Shown here piece after piece: positions 1-12,900 of a DNA stretch of 64,000 nucleotides. Position 1 is the first letter of the stretch. Every line of letters begins with the position of its first letter. The stretch lies in NCBI GenBank assembly GCA_008933995.1, contig WARS01000015.1, forward strand, positions 10,298,861 to 10,362,860, written 5' to 3'. Position numbers and translations under genes: made by a program. This DNA is from Datnioides undecimradiatus. Its lineage: Eukaryota; Chordata; Actinopteri; Lobotiformes; Datnioididae. The notes beneath the pieces are model-generated. The model ran no database searches. It was not told where the DNA came from and saw only the letters and a list, made by a program, of their open reading frames with translations.

Positions 1-469
1 GATAGATTTCATATCATCCAGCCTCCACAACATCTGAACAGATGTGTGTGGTTTTTCATCAAACATCAGCTGAGAATTATGGTTTCACATTTTATTTTCC
101 ATATAGAGACCCAACACAAATCCATTTTGCTCATTCTTTATTTCACAATAAAAAAGCAATTAATTACAGTACATTTTTCCAGGTCCTTCATTTGCAGTAA
201 CAGAAGTCATAAACCTTCAGCATGTCAGTGTATATTCTGTAAATCATGACTGTGATTTAAAATTAATTAAAATAAACATAATATATTAATGTATTCATTG
301 AATAACAACAACTTAGTATCAATAAATAAAGAACCACGCTACACTGTGAAACATTTATTAGCAGCAATCAAATGATTGCCTCTGAGGTATACATGAGGTC
401 TGCATTTCTGAACATTGACAAAATCCCCAGAATATAATGTCCCAAAAGTGAAGCACTGCACACTTGTAG
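1..469. other. ccno 3' flank / probable 3' UTR
   Basis: This AT-rich stretch lies downstream of the ccno stop codon (ccno is on the minus strand). A minus-strand AATAAA-type signal is read from the TTTATT near 352-357, so the ccno transcript probably ends around 330-350. I see no other gene in the left part. Confidence 0.45.
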
Positions 470-2250
470 TCACATGGTTGACATCACTTTCAGTGTCTCC
501 TGGTTTAACGACACCAACAGCTTGAGGTTGTCTGTGCATTCCTGGGCAAGACTGAAGCTGTAGCTCCCATGGCTGACAGACAGGAAGTGGCCCTTGAGAG
601 ATGCCATAGACTCGCCCTTACAGGGCTCAGGGCTTTCAGACAATTGAGTTGAAGCTTGTTGGGTACATAGTTCATCCACCAAACTGCCCCACTGGTTTTC
701 CTGTGACTGCATGGTTGCATGCTCAACAAGCCCCTGTTCAGTTTTCAGTAAATCACTGGCTAGCCTCAGTGCGCAGCTCGCAGTCAGAGATGGCGGGTAT
801 TTGTTAAAAGCATAATCTGCTAGACTCAACTCACACACCTTTCGTGCGAGGTTGCTGCACTCCCTCTGCAGTTCTGTGTTTGGGTTTGCTCTTGCAGGGC
901 TGTCACCGCCTGTGTTCTCAGACAAAAGACTGTCGGCCTCAATGCAGTTGGTGTAGTAGTCCAGGAAGAAGGCCAGGGTGGGTGCAGCAAGGCGGAAGTT
1001 GAGACGGAGGAGGATGAGGCACTCCAGGTTGCAGAGTTGCTCCTTGGTGAAGGCATCACAGCAGAATGACAAGAGATGGCTTATCCGCGGGGAGCACACC
1101 TCCACCTGGGTGAACACAGAGAAAGAGAGTGAGTCATGTTGTACAAGATATAAAAGCTATGGGTTCCTTAATCATTTGTCACATTCAAATGTATACCTGT
1201 TTACTAGCTAGGAGGAGTGCAGTGACACCTAGGAGCTGGAAGCAGTCAGCAGCCACTGGTGTGGATGCCAGAAACCTATCCATGATGTTCACGGCCAGGC
1301 AGCAGCACTCAAAGGAGAGATGGAAATGTTTGTGTACAGGGATGAGCCAGCTGACAAGTGTACACCGTGCCTCGGCAGTAAGCTGCAAGTAAAGCACAGA
1401 ATACATTAGTCTGAGCAATTCATGAAATTAAATAGAGGAAAATCTGGATATTATTGACAGTGTTGGTTTTCTTTAAGTGTGTCAAAATATAAAACATTTT
1501 CTGTGGCCTGCTCTTGCATCTATACAGCAGATTTTCACAAATATTGTCAAGTGACATTTCGGGGTGACCATTGATTGTTATGAATGACAACATAGAGAGA
1601 CTTTGCTAACTATATCTCTGTTGAAATAAGTGTGGTCATAATACATTATTAAACAATGCCATGTATTGGATCATTTATTCTGAAGTATTGAACTTGCCTA
1701 AAACACCATAAGGCAACAGCTACCGATCAAGTCAAAGGTAGAAATGAACCTTTTTGAACATTTTTGGATTGAGGTTGTTTAAAGATGCAGCTGTGTATAG
1801 CTGGCATTTTTTCATGTTTCCATATTCTGTGGTTTCCATTCAGTAACTAAATACAGGACAATGTGCTTGGCCTAAAACTGTAAGAAGTGTGTTGTAGCCT
1901 ACTTGTGGTTGGCGTGCCAGGCTTTTGCAGGAATGAAACTGCGCCTCTTTCTCCCTCTGGATCTTGTAACCGATGTCACCGTATTGGAGGTACCAAGTTG
2001 ACAGCTGCTCTGCAGGAGGGTCGTCTGAACGGTGCGGGGACACATCTATCCGAGCCGGAGATGAAATCGGGGAGGCTCCTAAGTCTTCTTCAAAACCGGA
2101 GTCACTCAGCTTGGACATGAGTGTTTGTTTTCTGTACCGGGCAGTCCGCCGCTGCTGGACCGGTGTAAGCGCCTCTGTCTGTGGAGATGCACCGGTTGTT
2201 CGTTTCCGTTTGTAAACAGTCTCGGAGCCACCGTTTACAAGTGACACCAT
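470..2250 (-). CDS. ccno: Cyclin O
   Basis: Three coding exons on the minus strand, 2250-1903, 1382-1197 and 1105-470, join in phase 0 at GT-AG sites and give 389 residues (human CCNO has 350). Exon 1 encodes a basic, Ser/Pro-rich N terminus followed by the start of the cyclin N-box, ending in LARQPQ. Exon 2 carries the cyclin-box core, with motifs [28 protein letters not shown] and LLLASKQ. Exon 3 opens with [19 protein letters not shown] and holds the C-terminal cyclin fold ([19 protein letters not shown]). These blocks match the CCNO family closely. CCNO is needed for deuterosome-mediated centriole amplification in multiciliated cells. The start is the only in-frame ATG preceding the conserved basic region. 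The gene is divergent from tut7, with about 0.75 kb between this ATG and the probable tut7 first exon. Confidence 0.93.
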
Positions 2251-2364
2251 CTCCGGAATCTATCCTCAGAGCATGTTGGCCACCAGTTCACTAGCTGTGT
2301 ATTACTGAGGCCAGGGCTTACACCAACAGCGCTGCTGGGTGATGGTGAGGGGAGTTCCCTCTGG

Positions 2365-2372
2365 TGACGTCA
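2365..2372. promoter_or_regulatory. Palindromic CRE (CREB/ATF site)
   Basis: A perfect TGACGTCA octamer lies about 115 bp upstream of the ccno ATG. The motif is seen directly; its use is inferred. Confidence 0.45.
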
Positions 2373-2416
2373 GTTTTCCCGGGGTCTTCCGCGCTCCTAC
2401 AGCGCACCTTTCTCCC

Positions 2417-2430
2417 GTCGCCCGGGGAAC
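2417..2430. promoter_or_regulatory. Candidate RFX X-box upstream of ccno
   Basis: GTCGCC-CG-GGGAAC fits the X-box consensus RYYNYY N1-3 RRNRAC at every position. It lies 167 bp upstream of the ccno ATG. RFX factors activate cilia and multiciliogenesis genes, so the position makes sense for ccno. Confidence 0.5.
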
Positions 2431-2975
2431 CAAGGCTAAACAATTACCAGTGGCCCCTGTAGGAGCTAATTAATCCTTGAACCATATGTTGTACTTTCTT
2501 TCTTTTACATTATTTTGCACACACTAAAATGTAGAAAACTTTTCACATGTGAAATGTTGCAGGATGCTTCACCGGAAACATGCATTTCAGATTTATTATG
2601 ATAATTAACTCATCACATGTGAATTTTGTTTCACACGACCTTACTAAAAACCTTATAGGCCTGGCATGAGAAAGATTGCTCCACATATGATGATTTAAAA
2701 TACTGTTAAAATACTGCTTTTAGGCTGTATGCGTGTTTGCATACGATACTCTGTCGTTATTATTTCATCATTATGCTAAATTAAGTTTCGTTTAAAAACA
2801 GTATTACCCAAATGGGGGAGACTGAGGTTATGTCTTTATTTATCCATAAGATCGCTCCAAGTTTAATTGAAGAAGCTTCTCCAAGTTGCTGCCTAGCTGT
2901 AGCTCACAATAATGTTATGATGTTTTAATGATTTTTGTGTTTGTCTGAATTTTGTATTTATAAGCAGAAGGTGCG

Positions 2976-3112
2976 GTGGGCGGGACTTTAATGCTGACGA
3001 CTACATAATTGACAGCGTGTACGTCATCTTTCAAACTCCAGTACAGGACCAGCGATCATGCCTAGTCAGACCTGAGCAAGGCTTCAACTATGTCCTCTCC
3101 ACATACACGCAA
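2976..3112 (+). promoter_or_regulatory. tut7: Probable tut7 promoter and 5' non-coding exon
   Basis: A GC box (GGGCGGG) and a CRE-like TACGTCAT (3019-3026) precede a stretch ending in GCAAG at about 3112, followed by a GTATTT donor. This is a plausible 5' untranslated first exon. It would splice to the acceptor at 3973, 18 bp before the tut7 start codon. The transcription start is not directly visible. Confidence 0.45.
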
Positions 3113-3991
3113 GGTATTTTAGTGACTTTAATAACGTTTGTGGGCGATTAACGCGGTCATTTTACTGATGGCTGCCTCTCCTGCAGCTGCAGGTTGAACA
3201 GCTCGACGAAAACTATAAAATAAACAGTGACGCCAGTTGTTGCTAACTGGGTAGCTAGCTCTTATGTGTTCTAGCAAGTTGCTAAATGGCACCAGCTAAC
3301 AGCAACGTTAGCCGGGCTATGGTGGTGTGACAGGTTGGTCAACGTTAAATTTGGTGTCCAGGACAAATTTGTGATGCGTGCGTGATGAAGTTATACGCTG
3401 CAAACTGGAGATATAAGATGAAGTAACGTTGACGCTGGAGTCAAATCAGACTAACGAAGCTAGTAGGCTAACTGCTAGTTTGCGCTAACACCATGCCATA
3501 ACAAGCTCCTAAAGTCAGCTAGGTTAACGTTTGTTAGATAACGTTACAGTTTGCCAAGTAACTCGAGTCACTCGCTAACCTCATGTTATATTTGTGCGTA
3601 CTTAGTCCCCGAAGTTGGGATCCACTGTATATATATCAGCTAATACACAGTGTTAAGATCTATATCTTGTAACTGTAACCGTTAATAAAAGCCAGATAAC
3701 CGTCAACGACAGATTGAAGAGGTCAGACAATTTATAATTCTGTTCTGTTCTTTAACAGTCTGGTCGGTATTGCATGTTCGGTTGTGAAAGTTTTGTGCAG
3801 TTGCAGTCAGTGAAAGTTTGCATTAGTTTAAACAAAATCACCTGCTGTTTCAAGGAGAAGACATCTGCCTCAGTGTGGCAGATGATCCTGTTGGCATACA
3901 GTTGGTGCCCAGGGTGTTTTGATGACTTTACTTGAGGACAACTTAGATATTAATTGAACCTTTCATTGTGCAGTGTTAACACAAGTGAACC

Positions 3992-6900
3992 ATGGAGAAC
4001 TCGGGCAGGCCTTACCGTGCTAGGCAAGGTGGCTGGGAGAGGGGAGCAGTTGCAGACAAGGCAGAAAGCTGGAGGATCCAGGACCAGGGTCGAGGACAGA
4101 ACTTCAGATCAGAGGGAGGTCAGCAGAATAAGAACCAGGGTGGGCCCTATTGGGCCAGTCCTAAAAAAGGAGGACTAGGTCCCATGAGCTATTCTCCTGG
4201 TGGATTCAGAGGTGGTCATAGCCCCTCACAGAAGGATGACCCCCGATGGTTCTCAGGTCCTGAGAACAGTGGTGGGAGTAGAGAGGATAACTGGAGAGAA
4301 CGCTCGCAGCAGCAGCAGCAGCAGCAGCACTGGAGGAGGAGTTCCCAGGGTGAAGGTCCAAAGGAGGACAGGGAGCAGGGGAGGAGAGAGGCCACTGATG
4401 GTGGTGCTCAAAAATCAGGTAAGGATTTGGAAAAAGACTCGGGGGAAGGAGTGGAACACTTATGGGATTATCCACACTTTCCTAGGCAAGCAGTGATTTT
4501 TAGTGAGCATTATTTCAAGAAAATAGGGTGATTCTTCACTACTCTACAACTTCAAATCCTGATGACTGTAATGTTTAGTGTAATATAATCTATCTTAAGT
4601 CTGACAGTAGGACTTGGCTGCACTCCATCATCCATGACATGAACAGTATCTCCATGAAAACATAGCCAGCAACATTTCTTTATTTCTTCTCTTCAAAGGG
4701 AGAAGACGGAGAAACAGAAACAAGAGGAAGGGTTTTGCTGAAGAGAACAAGGGACCTGAAGAGTCAACACTCTCAGCCAAAGACCTGCGCAGCCAGCGGC
4801 AGGCAGAAAGACGGCTTAACAGAGATGAGGTCTACAGTCTGAAGAAGGTACAGGCTCCTAATGTGGTAGCCCAAATATACAGCCTTTTGTATTCAATCAG
4901 TTAATGAATGGCTTTAAGCATTTCAAGATTTTCTGCTTCTAGGTTCTCTAATGTGGAAACTTGTTGTTTTTCTTGATCTTACATTTTACTAACTTTAATT
5001 GTTTTTGATATGGGACTATTGGTCAAGCAAAACAAGACATTTAAACAATGCATTTTTTCACTTTTTTCTTGTTTAATGGACCAAATGATAAAGTAGTTCA
5101 ATTTAATTGGAGGAAGAAATTAGATTATTCCGTAATTATAATAAGGTCTATTTGCAGCTCTTTGGTCTTTTGTGATCCTTTTTATGGTAAAAAGAGACTA
5201 TATTTAAAATGTTTGAGGCACCACTGATATAAGAATATACCAACCAGTATAATTATTGCAGCAGGTGTCTAAAGTCTGTATTTTTCTCCTTTTTATCCCC
5301 CCAAAAATTCATTCAGAGGTCCCACAGTAACCCTGGTGCACTTTATGCCTGTGCCCTGTGTGACGTTCTCCTTGAAACTCTGTCTGATGCTTACCGGCAC
5401 ATCAGAGACAAACGGCACAAGAAAAAGGCCAGGGTGAGAAATGGTCTCGTTATTCAAATCACCATTTGAATGACTACATGTAATAATGCTCATATGCTGT
5501 TATTATGCAGTAAAAGTCTTTTATTCATTAAAAACTTGATAAACCTCTCTTCTCTGGCATGCCCTTGTTTATGTTCATAGGAGAGGCAAGAGCAAGTGAT
5601 GCTGACTGAGATTCTGCCCCCGGGTCCAGAGCAGATCAGTGCAGTGACTGCTGCATTAGAGGCTGTTGTCCAAGAGCATGGGATGAATGATGACGATGTT
5701 GAGAGGAGACAATCTGTTGTTTCCAACATGCAAGACCTCCTTCTGTCCGTCCTGCCTGGTGAGGTCCCCAAACACAAATTATTCCTTTAGTGACAGAGAA
5801 ATTACTTGAATTCAAAATCATCGTGATGCTGATACTGCTTTGTAGTGAACAGGCTGTTGTCTCTTCTGTGTTACATCAATTCATTTTATGTAATGTAAAA
5901 AATTAGCTTATGTAATATGAATAACACGTTCCCTCTCTTTTTGTCATCTGTAGGGATCAGGCTCAGGTTATATGGATCATCTTGCACTAAGTTTGGATTT
6001 AAAGATTCTGATGTTAACATTGATATTCAGTATCCACCTCACGTGAGTAGTCCAGTGTGATGGTGTGAACACAGTTGTTTGTTTTTTGTTTTTTTTTTTG
6101 CTTTTCTAAAAACTCTCCCACACCTCTCAGGAAAAAAGATAAAACATACATAGTCATGCAGTTCAGGACAGTGTCTTAGATGTTTAAGTTCTACGCTTCA
6201 AGTCACAGGATGCACTTTGGGATAATGACACATTGAGTAAAATCAAATAAGTTTCATTTGAAATAATATGTCTATTGCAATTACTTTGCATTTTTTTGCA
6301 TTATATGCTTTAAAGGTGATTGTGGTTTGTGGTCGTTGTGCTTGTAGGACACACCACATTCATATGTCCTTTTTTATATCATGTTTATGTTGTATGAAGG
6401 CTTTGAAATGGAATGTATTCACAGATGCATCAGCCAGACGTCTTGTTGTTGGTCAAGGAGAGCCTCTCTGTGAGCCGTGAGTCAAAACTTCTTTTTCTGT
6501 GTTGAAGAATTCAACTTTCATGGGAGTTTTTAGTTTAAGGGGTTTTAATTTGTCCTCAGCTCTCTTCATCGATCTGGAAGCCGATTTTCATGCCAGGGTG
6601 CCTGTGGTCATCTGCAAAGAGAAAAACAGGTGTGTTGTATGTTTCTGACAGCTGCTCTCATCAAGGTTACATTACCACATATGCAATAGCTCTAAACCAC
6701 TAATAAACATGAAAACTGTTATTTTTCTCAACAGTGGCCTCGTCTGCAAAGTCAGTGCAGGAAATGAAAATGCGTTCCAGACCACCTCCTACCTTTCTGC
6801 TCTATCCAGTCGGGATCATCTCCTTCTCCCACTGGTTTTGGGCCTTAGACGCTGGGCCCAGGTAAGTTCCCAGTTTCCTGACCCTGACCCTGTTTTTTGC

Positions 6901-9900
6901 ATTTTCTTTGAGAAACCACACATTTTGTCTTAACTTGTGGTGTTCTGGTTTCTGGCTTAGATCTGTGTGATCGACCGTGCAGAGGAAGGTGGTCTACCAC
7001 CATATGTTTTTGCCCTCATGGTGATCTACTTCTTACAGCAGCGCAAAGAGTCCCTCTTGCCTACATACCTGAAACAAGAGGTGTGTGTGTTTCTTTTCAC
7101 CTTGACCAAGAAATAAAATTGTAGAGTATCAATTTCGCTACTGGCCATTGGTAGTTGTTTCAACTTGAAACTAATCTAATCATCTGGTCTGGTGTTTTTA
7201 GATTAAGGTGTTTTCACTCAGCAGGCTTTCAGACTTCAATCTCACGCATGTAGAGGATGGATATGTGCACTGGGCCTACACTCCTTCCTCTAAGGAATCC
7301 TCACAGCCAGCAGAGGGCTCTTCTATTAAGGGCAAGGTAATCATGACAACTCGAATGTAGGTGTTTGCCAGATGAGTGCTTTGGTTCCTTATTTTAGCAG
7401 TTTGATATATTTGGGTTTGTTCAATGGTTTTTTTTATAGATTAGATACTTTTCTTCAATTTTTATCATCTCAGTAAATACAAAGAGACTTTGAACCTGCT
7501 GATACCATAGGTGAAGTATCAAGATGAACATTCTGCCCATTATTGATGATTTGTCAATTCTAGCTCTCTCAAAATAAGTTGAAAGGCAAAACAAAAAATT
7601 GTTAATATTTGATCTGCTTCTGGAAACTGTAGCATATATGTGGGTGGTTCAGTTGAGCAGTTAAGGAATGCATAATGTGGTCTTTTTTTAACCCACAATC
7701 CTAAACAGTAAGAGAATGTATGTATCGTTTCCTTGCAGGTCCCGCTGGTGTTTGAGAGCCCTCGCCCGCCTGCAGAAATTGGGGTTCTCTGGGTTGAAAT
7801 GCTCCGCTTCTACTCGCTGGAGTTCAACATGGCTGACAATGTGATCAGTGTGCGGACTGCTGTGGTCCTTTCGCGAGAGATGAAAGACTGGCCCAAGAAA
7901 CGCATCGCTGTGGAGGGTCAGACACACTCTCATTTTTTGTGTTAATTAATTAAATCAGTTAAATAATATTTTTCCCTGTGCCCTTAAGTAAAAACGTATC
8001 ACACATGCTTGCAAGTTTCATTGATTTGTAAGAGTTTGACTTTAAAGGCACCTGTTTCTATACTAACATTAAGCTGGAAACAAACATATCAGTGAAATTA
8101 CAATTCCATGAGTTTATTTTCTACCCATTAATGGACATACTAATGCCAATAATGTTAGAGGTATTTTAAAATTTTGTTCATCAGTGCTCCTGAAAAAAAC
8201 TCTAAATGGCAGCAAATTAAATTGTCGGTGTAAGTCTATTAGCTTTTTAAATGGAGGTCATAATTACATTTCTGTTGAATACACAGAGATTAATCCCGCT
8301 TGCATGGTTTCAATGTGACTAATGTCTGTTTCTGTCTTCAGACCCATTTGCTGTGAAGAGAAATGTGGCCCGCACAGTCAACAGCCAGCAAATGTACGAG
8401 TACATACTCCACTGCCTCAAAACCACATACAAGTACTTTGCGCTGCCACTCAACATGCCAACTGCCAGTCACAAGACACCGGCACAAAGCGGAGCGATCA
8501 AAGGTGCAAACGCGAAGGCTTTGAATGAAGAGATTGTAACAGGTTTCAGTCAGCTTAGCATTCAGTCACAACATTCAAATCAGCCTCAAGCTGTTGAAAA
8601 TGGTCCTGAAGACTCTGATTGCATTATTGAAGAAGAGGAGGAAGTTGAAGAATACAGTGACTCTGATGAAGAAAGAGATAAGGAAAAAGTGGACTTGGGC
8701 AAAAGCAGTTTCTCTGAGGACGAGGAGGATGAGGATGTTGATATTGATGGAGACGCTCATATAAGATGCCACTTGGACAGCTTCACCACAGAGGATGAGG
8801 AGATTTTCCCAGTGGATGAGATCTCAGGGGAGGACCTATTGTCTGATGAGGAGGGTCCAGATTTGGACACACCTGGTTCAATGGATGAGGAAGAGGAGGG
8901 GGAGGAAGAAGAGGAAGTGGCACCTGTGAGTCTTTCACCTCCACCATTAGAGGATACAATGAAAGATGAGAGCCCAAAGAGTAAAAACCAAAAACAGAAG
9001 AAACTGTCGTACGAGTTCACGAGGCAAGCTTTCACCAGAGGGAGGGTGAGTGCAACATGTTTTTACACACAATCAATCATAAATTACAACTTTCAAACTG
9101 AAGTTAGGTCTTTAAATGTTTTGTGGTTTATATGATCCATCAGGCAAGTAATTGTGCTAAATAAGCTCATATACATAAACAAAGTTTCAATCTGTTGTAG
9201 TCACACATGGTCGTGTGCAGCTTGTGCAAGCGGGATGGGCATCTGAAGAAAGACTGTCCTGAAGATTTCAAAAAAGTACAGCTGGATCCTTTGCCCCCCA
9301 TAACACCAGAGTTTCTCAGTATTCTTAACAGAGTCTGTGAGCAGTGCTACTGTGAGTATTATGTGATTGCATTACATCAACAGCAGCGACACTATTCTCC
9401 TTTTTGCATCTTGTTAACATCAATTTTATCAAATGTACCAGTGTTAAAGTTAGAAAAAAAAACTTTCTTTCACTGCAACTGATGACCAGTGTGGCTCATG
9501 CAAGAATTCCTGTCCTAAATCTCTCCTTATTCCATGAGGTTTAATGTTCAAGTGCTCATCATAGCATAGAAAAGAGGAGCATATGCAGCCTATGGTGTCG
9601 ACAGTGTTTGTGTAATTACACTCACTACCAAAGGGGGAAGACAAATGTCTGGTTGGATCTGAGGATGATGTCTTTCCTTTTCAGCTGACTTTGCCCCAGA
9701 TGAACTGGAAGTTGGTGTAAGAGAGCACATCCTTCAAGACCTGGAGACCTTTGTCAGGCGACAGTTTGCTGGTGAAGTTAACCGTCACTTACGCTCGCGT
9801 GATAATTTTAGTTAATTGTTAAGCTGTGAGAACAGTTCATGATGAAATTGACAAATCACGTGTTTTGCTGGACAGGAGCTCAGCTACAACTGTTTGGATC

Positions 9901-12900
9901 ATCCAAAAATGGCTTTGGCTTCAGACAGAGTGACCTGGACATCTGTATGGTACTGGAGGGGCAGGAGTCCATAGACGTAAGTCATCCTTTTCTCATATAG
10001 CAAAGCTCATTTGCATACAGTCACCTAAGAAGGCTGATCTGTTGTTGTGGTCAGGTGTGCTCTTGCTTATTGGAAACAGGAAAGATTTAATTGTGAATAT
10101 TTGTTTTTCTGCTAAAATCATGGTGGATTCAATGAACTTCTGAGGCATTTGTGGGTATGTGGGCTCATTCTGATCTGTAAAATATAACACAGTTCATGAA
10201 TTTCTCCCACAGGATGTTGACTGCATCACTATAATTGAAAGCCTGGCGAGGCTGTTGAAGAAACACACAGGTTGGTATTAAAGTAGTTTTTTTGCTTCAT
10301 AGGACTTTAAACTGTGGAGGGTCCTACACTGTCTAGTGTTAGATAAGTAGGCTGATAGTAAGTCTGTGGCATGATGATGGCATGATTTAATAATGATAGT
10401 GTCTCATCATGGTAACAAAACACTTAAATATAAAGTTTAAATAAAGCTAATAGTCAAACAACCCTAAATGTCAACATGTCCCTCCACAACTGCTCCCTGT
10501 CACCAGGTCTGAGGAACATCCTGCCAATCACAACTGCAAAAGTACCCATTGTAAAGTTCTACCATGTTCGCACCGGCCTGGAGGGAGACATCAGCCTCTA
10601 CAACACTCTGGTGGGGATCCTGTTTTTTATTTTTTAAATTCTCATTAAATGACTTGTATTGTGAAGCTTGAAGAGAAACCTATTTCTCTTTTCAGGCCCT
10701 GCACAACACGCACCTGCTCGCCTCATATGCTGCCATTGACAGGAGGGTGAAGATCCTCTGCTATGTCATGAAGGTTTTTGCCAAGGTGAGTGAGCTTAAC
10801 ACACTTACAGCTGTGGCTTCTGTGTGTCTGCTTTTGTATTGCTTCATGTTAATTTTTGTCCCATCACAGATGTGTGACATCGGGGATGCCTCGCGTGGCA
10901 GCCTGTCGTCCTATGCTTACACCCTCATGGTGCTGTTCTTTCTTCAGCAAAGAAACCCCCCAGTTATCCCGGTGCTGCAAGAGGTACAAATGTCGCGTTT
11001 GCAAGAAAACAGATTAAAACTTTAGGTTCCTTTTTAATTAAAAATTCATTTTTCCATATCTTTATTGTTGAAACAGTTGTCATCTTAGAAGCAAACTGAA
11101 AATGTTTTTCTTATAAGTTTGATATTTAACATTCCAAAGCACTTTTTTGGAGATATTTACTCACTTAATATTTTCTTTAATTGTTGGGTTAGAACAGCTC
11201 TCGGGTCCAGACAAATCCAAGCATACAGATAAAAGATGTGAGCAGTGATGATATGTTAATAATACCATGAGGATTTTTTAAAAACCTCTCTCAATTGTCT
11301 TTGTTGCAGATTTATGATGGAGTGAAGAAGCCGGAGGTGCTGGTTGATGGCTGGAATGTGTACTTCTTTGATGATTTAAAAACACTAGTGAGCATTTTGT
11401 CATTTTATGTCTGTTTTTTGTAAAATTTTAAATGGGTATGCATGTCATGGTGTGTCTTTAATAACACCTCAATCTTGTGTTCCTCCACCTGCAGCCCAGT
11501 CGCTGGCCGCAGTATGGGACGAACACTGAGACAGTGGGGGATTTGTGGCTTGGTCTGCTGCGCTTTTATACCGAGGACTTTGACTTCAGGGAGCATGTTG
11601 TCTGTATCCGTCAGCACAGCCGGCTCACCACCTTCAACAAGCAGTGGACGTCCAAATACATTGTCATTGAAGGTCAGCTCATGGGACAAACGCAGGATTC
11701 ACACTTTTGTACATTATTCTGCAGGGTTGATGCAGCAGATTGTTGTGCTGTGGTTTAAACCCTTCGCCTTTGTTGTGTTACTTGCGGAATCATCGTTACA
11801 TGTTGATGCCATTAAATGCATATCATTGCATTTATGTCGGACTGTTTTCTAATTTAAATGACTGTATGGTTGACTGGAGATATCAATTTCTAAATTGTGT
11901 CTTTTTTTCTTCCTCCTGCACATTATAGATCCTTTTGACCTGAATCATAATCTCGGTGCTGGTCTTTCCAGGAAAAGTATGACACTTTGTCCGTTTTTCC
12001 TGTTTTCTGTTGCTTCTGTCCTGTTTTATTCTTTTTGTTGTTAGTTGTGTTTCCTTCTCTTCTCATGTTTCCTTCTTTGTCATCAAACAGTGACTAACTT
12101 CATCATGAAGGCTTTTATCAACGGCAGAACAGTGTTTGGCACGCCAGTCAAAACCTTTCCTCCTGTATACCCAAGTCAGATGGTTAGTATTCAGTCTGAA
12201 CACTCATTTACATATTCTAGTGGAAGCGGAAATATTGTAATTTGCCGTCATCTTCATCAGGAATATTTCTTTGATCCTGAAGTCCTCACTGAGGGTGAAG
12301 TGGCTCCCAATGACCGCTGCTGCCGTATCTGTGGCAAGATTGGCCACTTCATGAAAGATTGCCCCATGCGAAAGAAGTAAGTGTAATGAGATGTCATATC
12401 ATTAATGAGATGTCTGTCTGCTAGATGTTTCTGATATATTGTGGATCATTTGGACCTAGGTCCAAGCATAGGAAGGACTTGGAGAGAAGGCCAGAGCACA
12501 TGCGAGACAAAATGGATACAGGCGAGGACTCCAAGGATCAAGTCAGACACAAGAGTGAGCACTGGAGGAAAAGAGATGCACTGGAGATGCGCTGCTGCTA
12601 CCTGTGTGGATCAAGCGCCCACATCAAGAAGGACTGTCAGCTGTACAGAAGCCCTGCAGGTACATGCAAAGGTCTTTGCTTTAACATGCAATGTTGTTGT
12701 TGTTGTTGTTGTTTTTTTTTAATTATGTTCTATTTCATCAGAACTGTAAAGTGCTTTAAAGGTTTTTTTATCTTTTTAATTGTCATTTCATAGGTAATGT
12801 GAAGACAGAAAACTTTTCCTCTTCTTCAGCCCACTTGAGGAACTTGAGAGAGAAGGAGAGACAGGTATAGTCTCAGTTTTGATACAGTGGAAAAAGTATT

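Larger units (their letters stand above)
2251..2990. promoter_or_regulatory. Intergenic region shared by ccno (-) and tut7 (+)
   Basis: The part next to ccno (2260-2460) is GC-rich. It contains a palindromic CRE (TGACGTCA, 2365-2372) and an RFX-type X-box (2417-2430). The middle (2470-2940) is AT-rich with no obvious gene. The right end has a GC box (GGGCGGG near 2979) just before the probable tut7 first exon. The layout suggests two separate core promoters. Confidence 0.5.
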
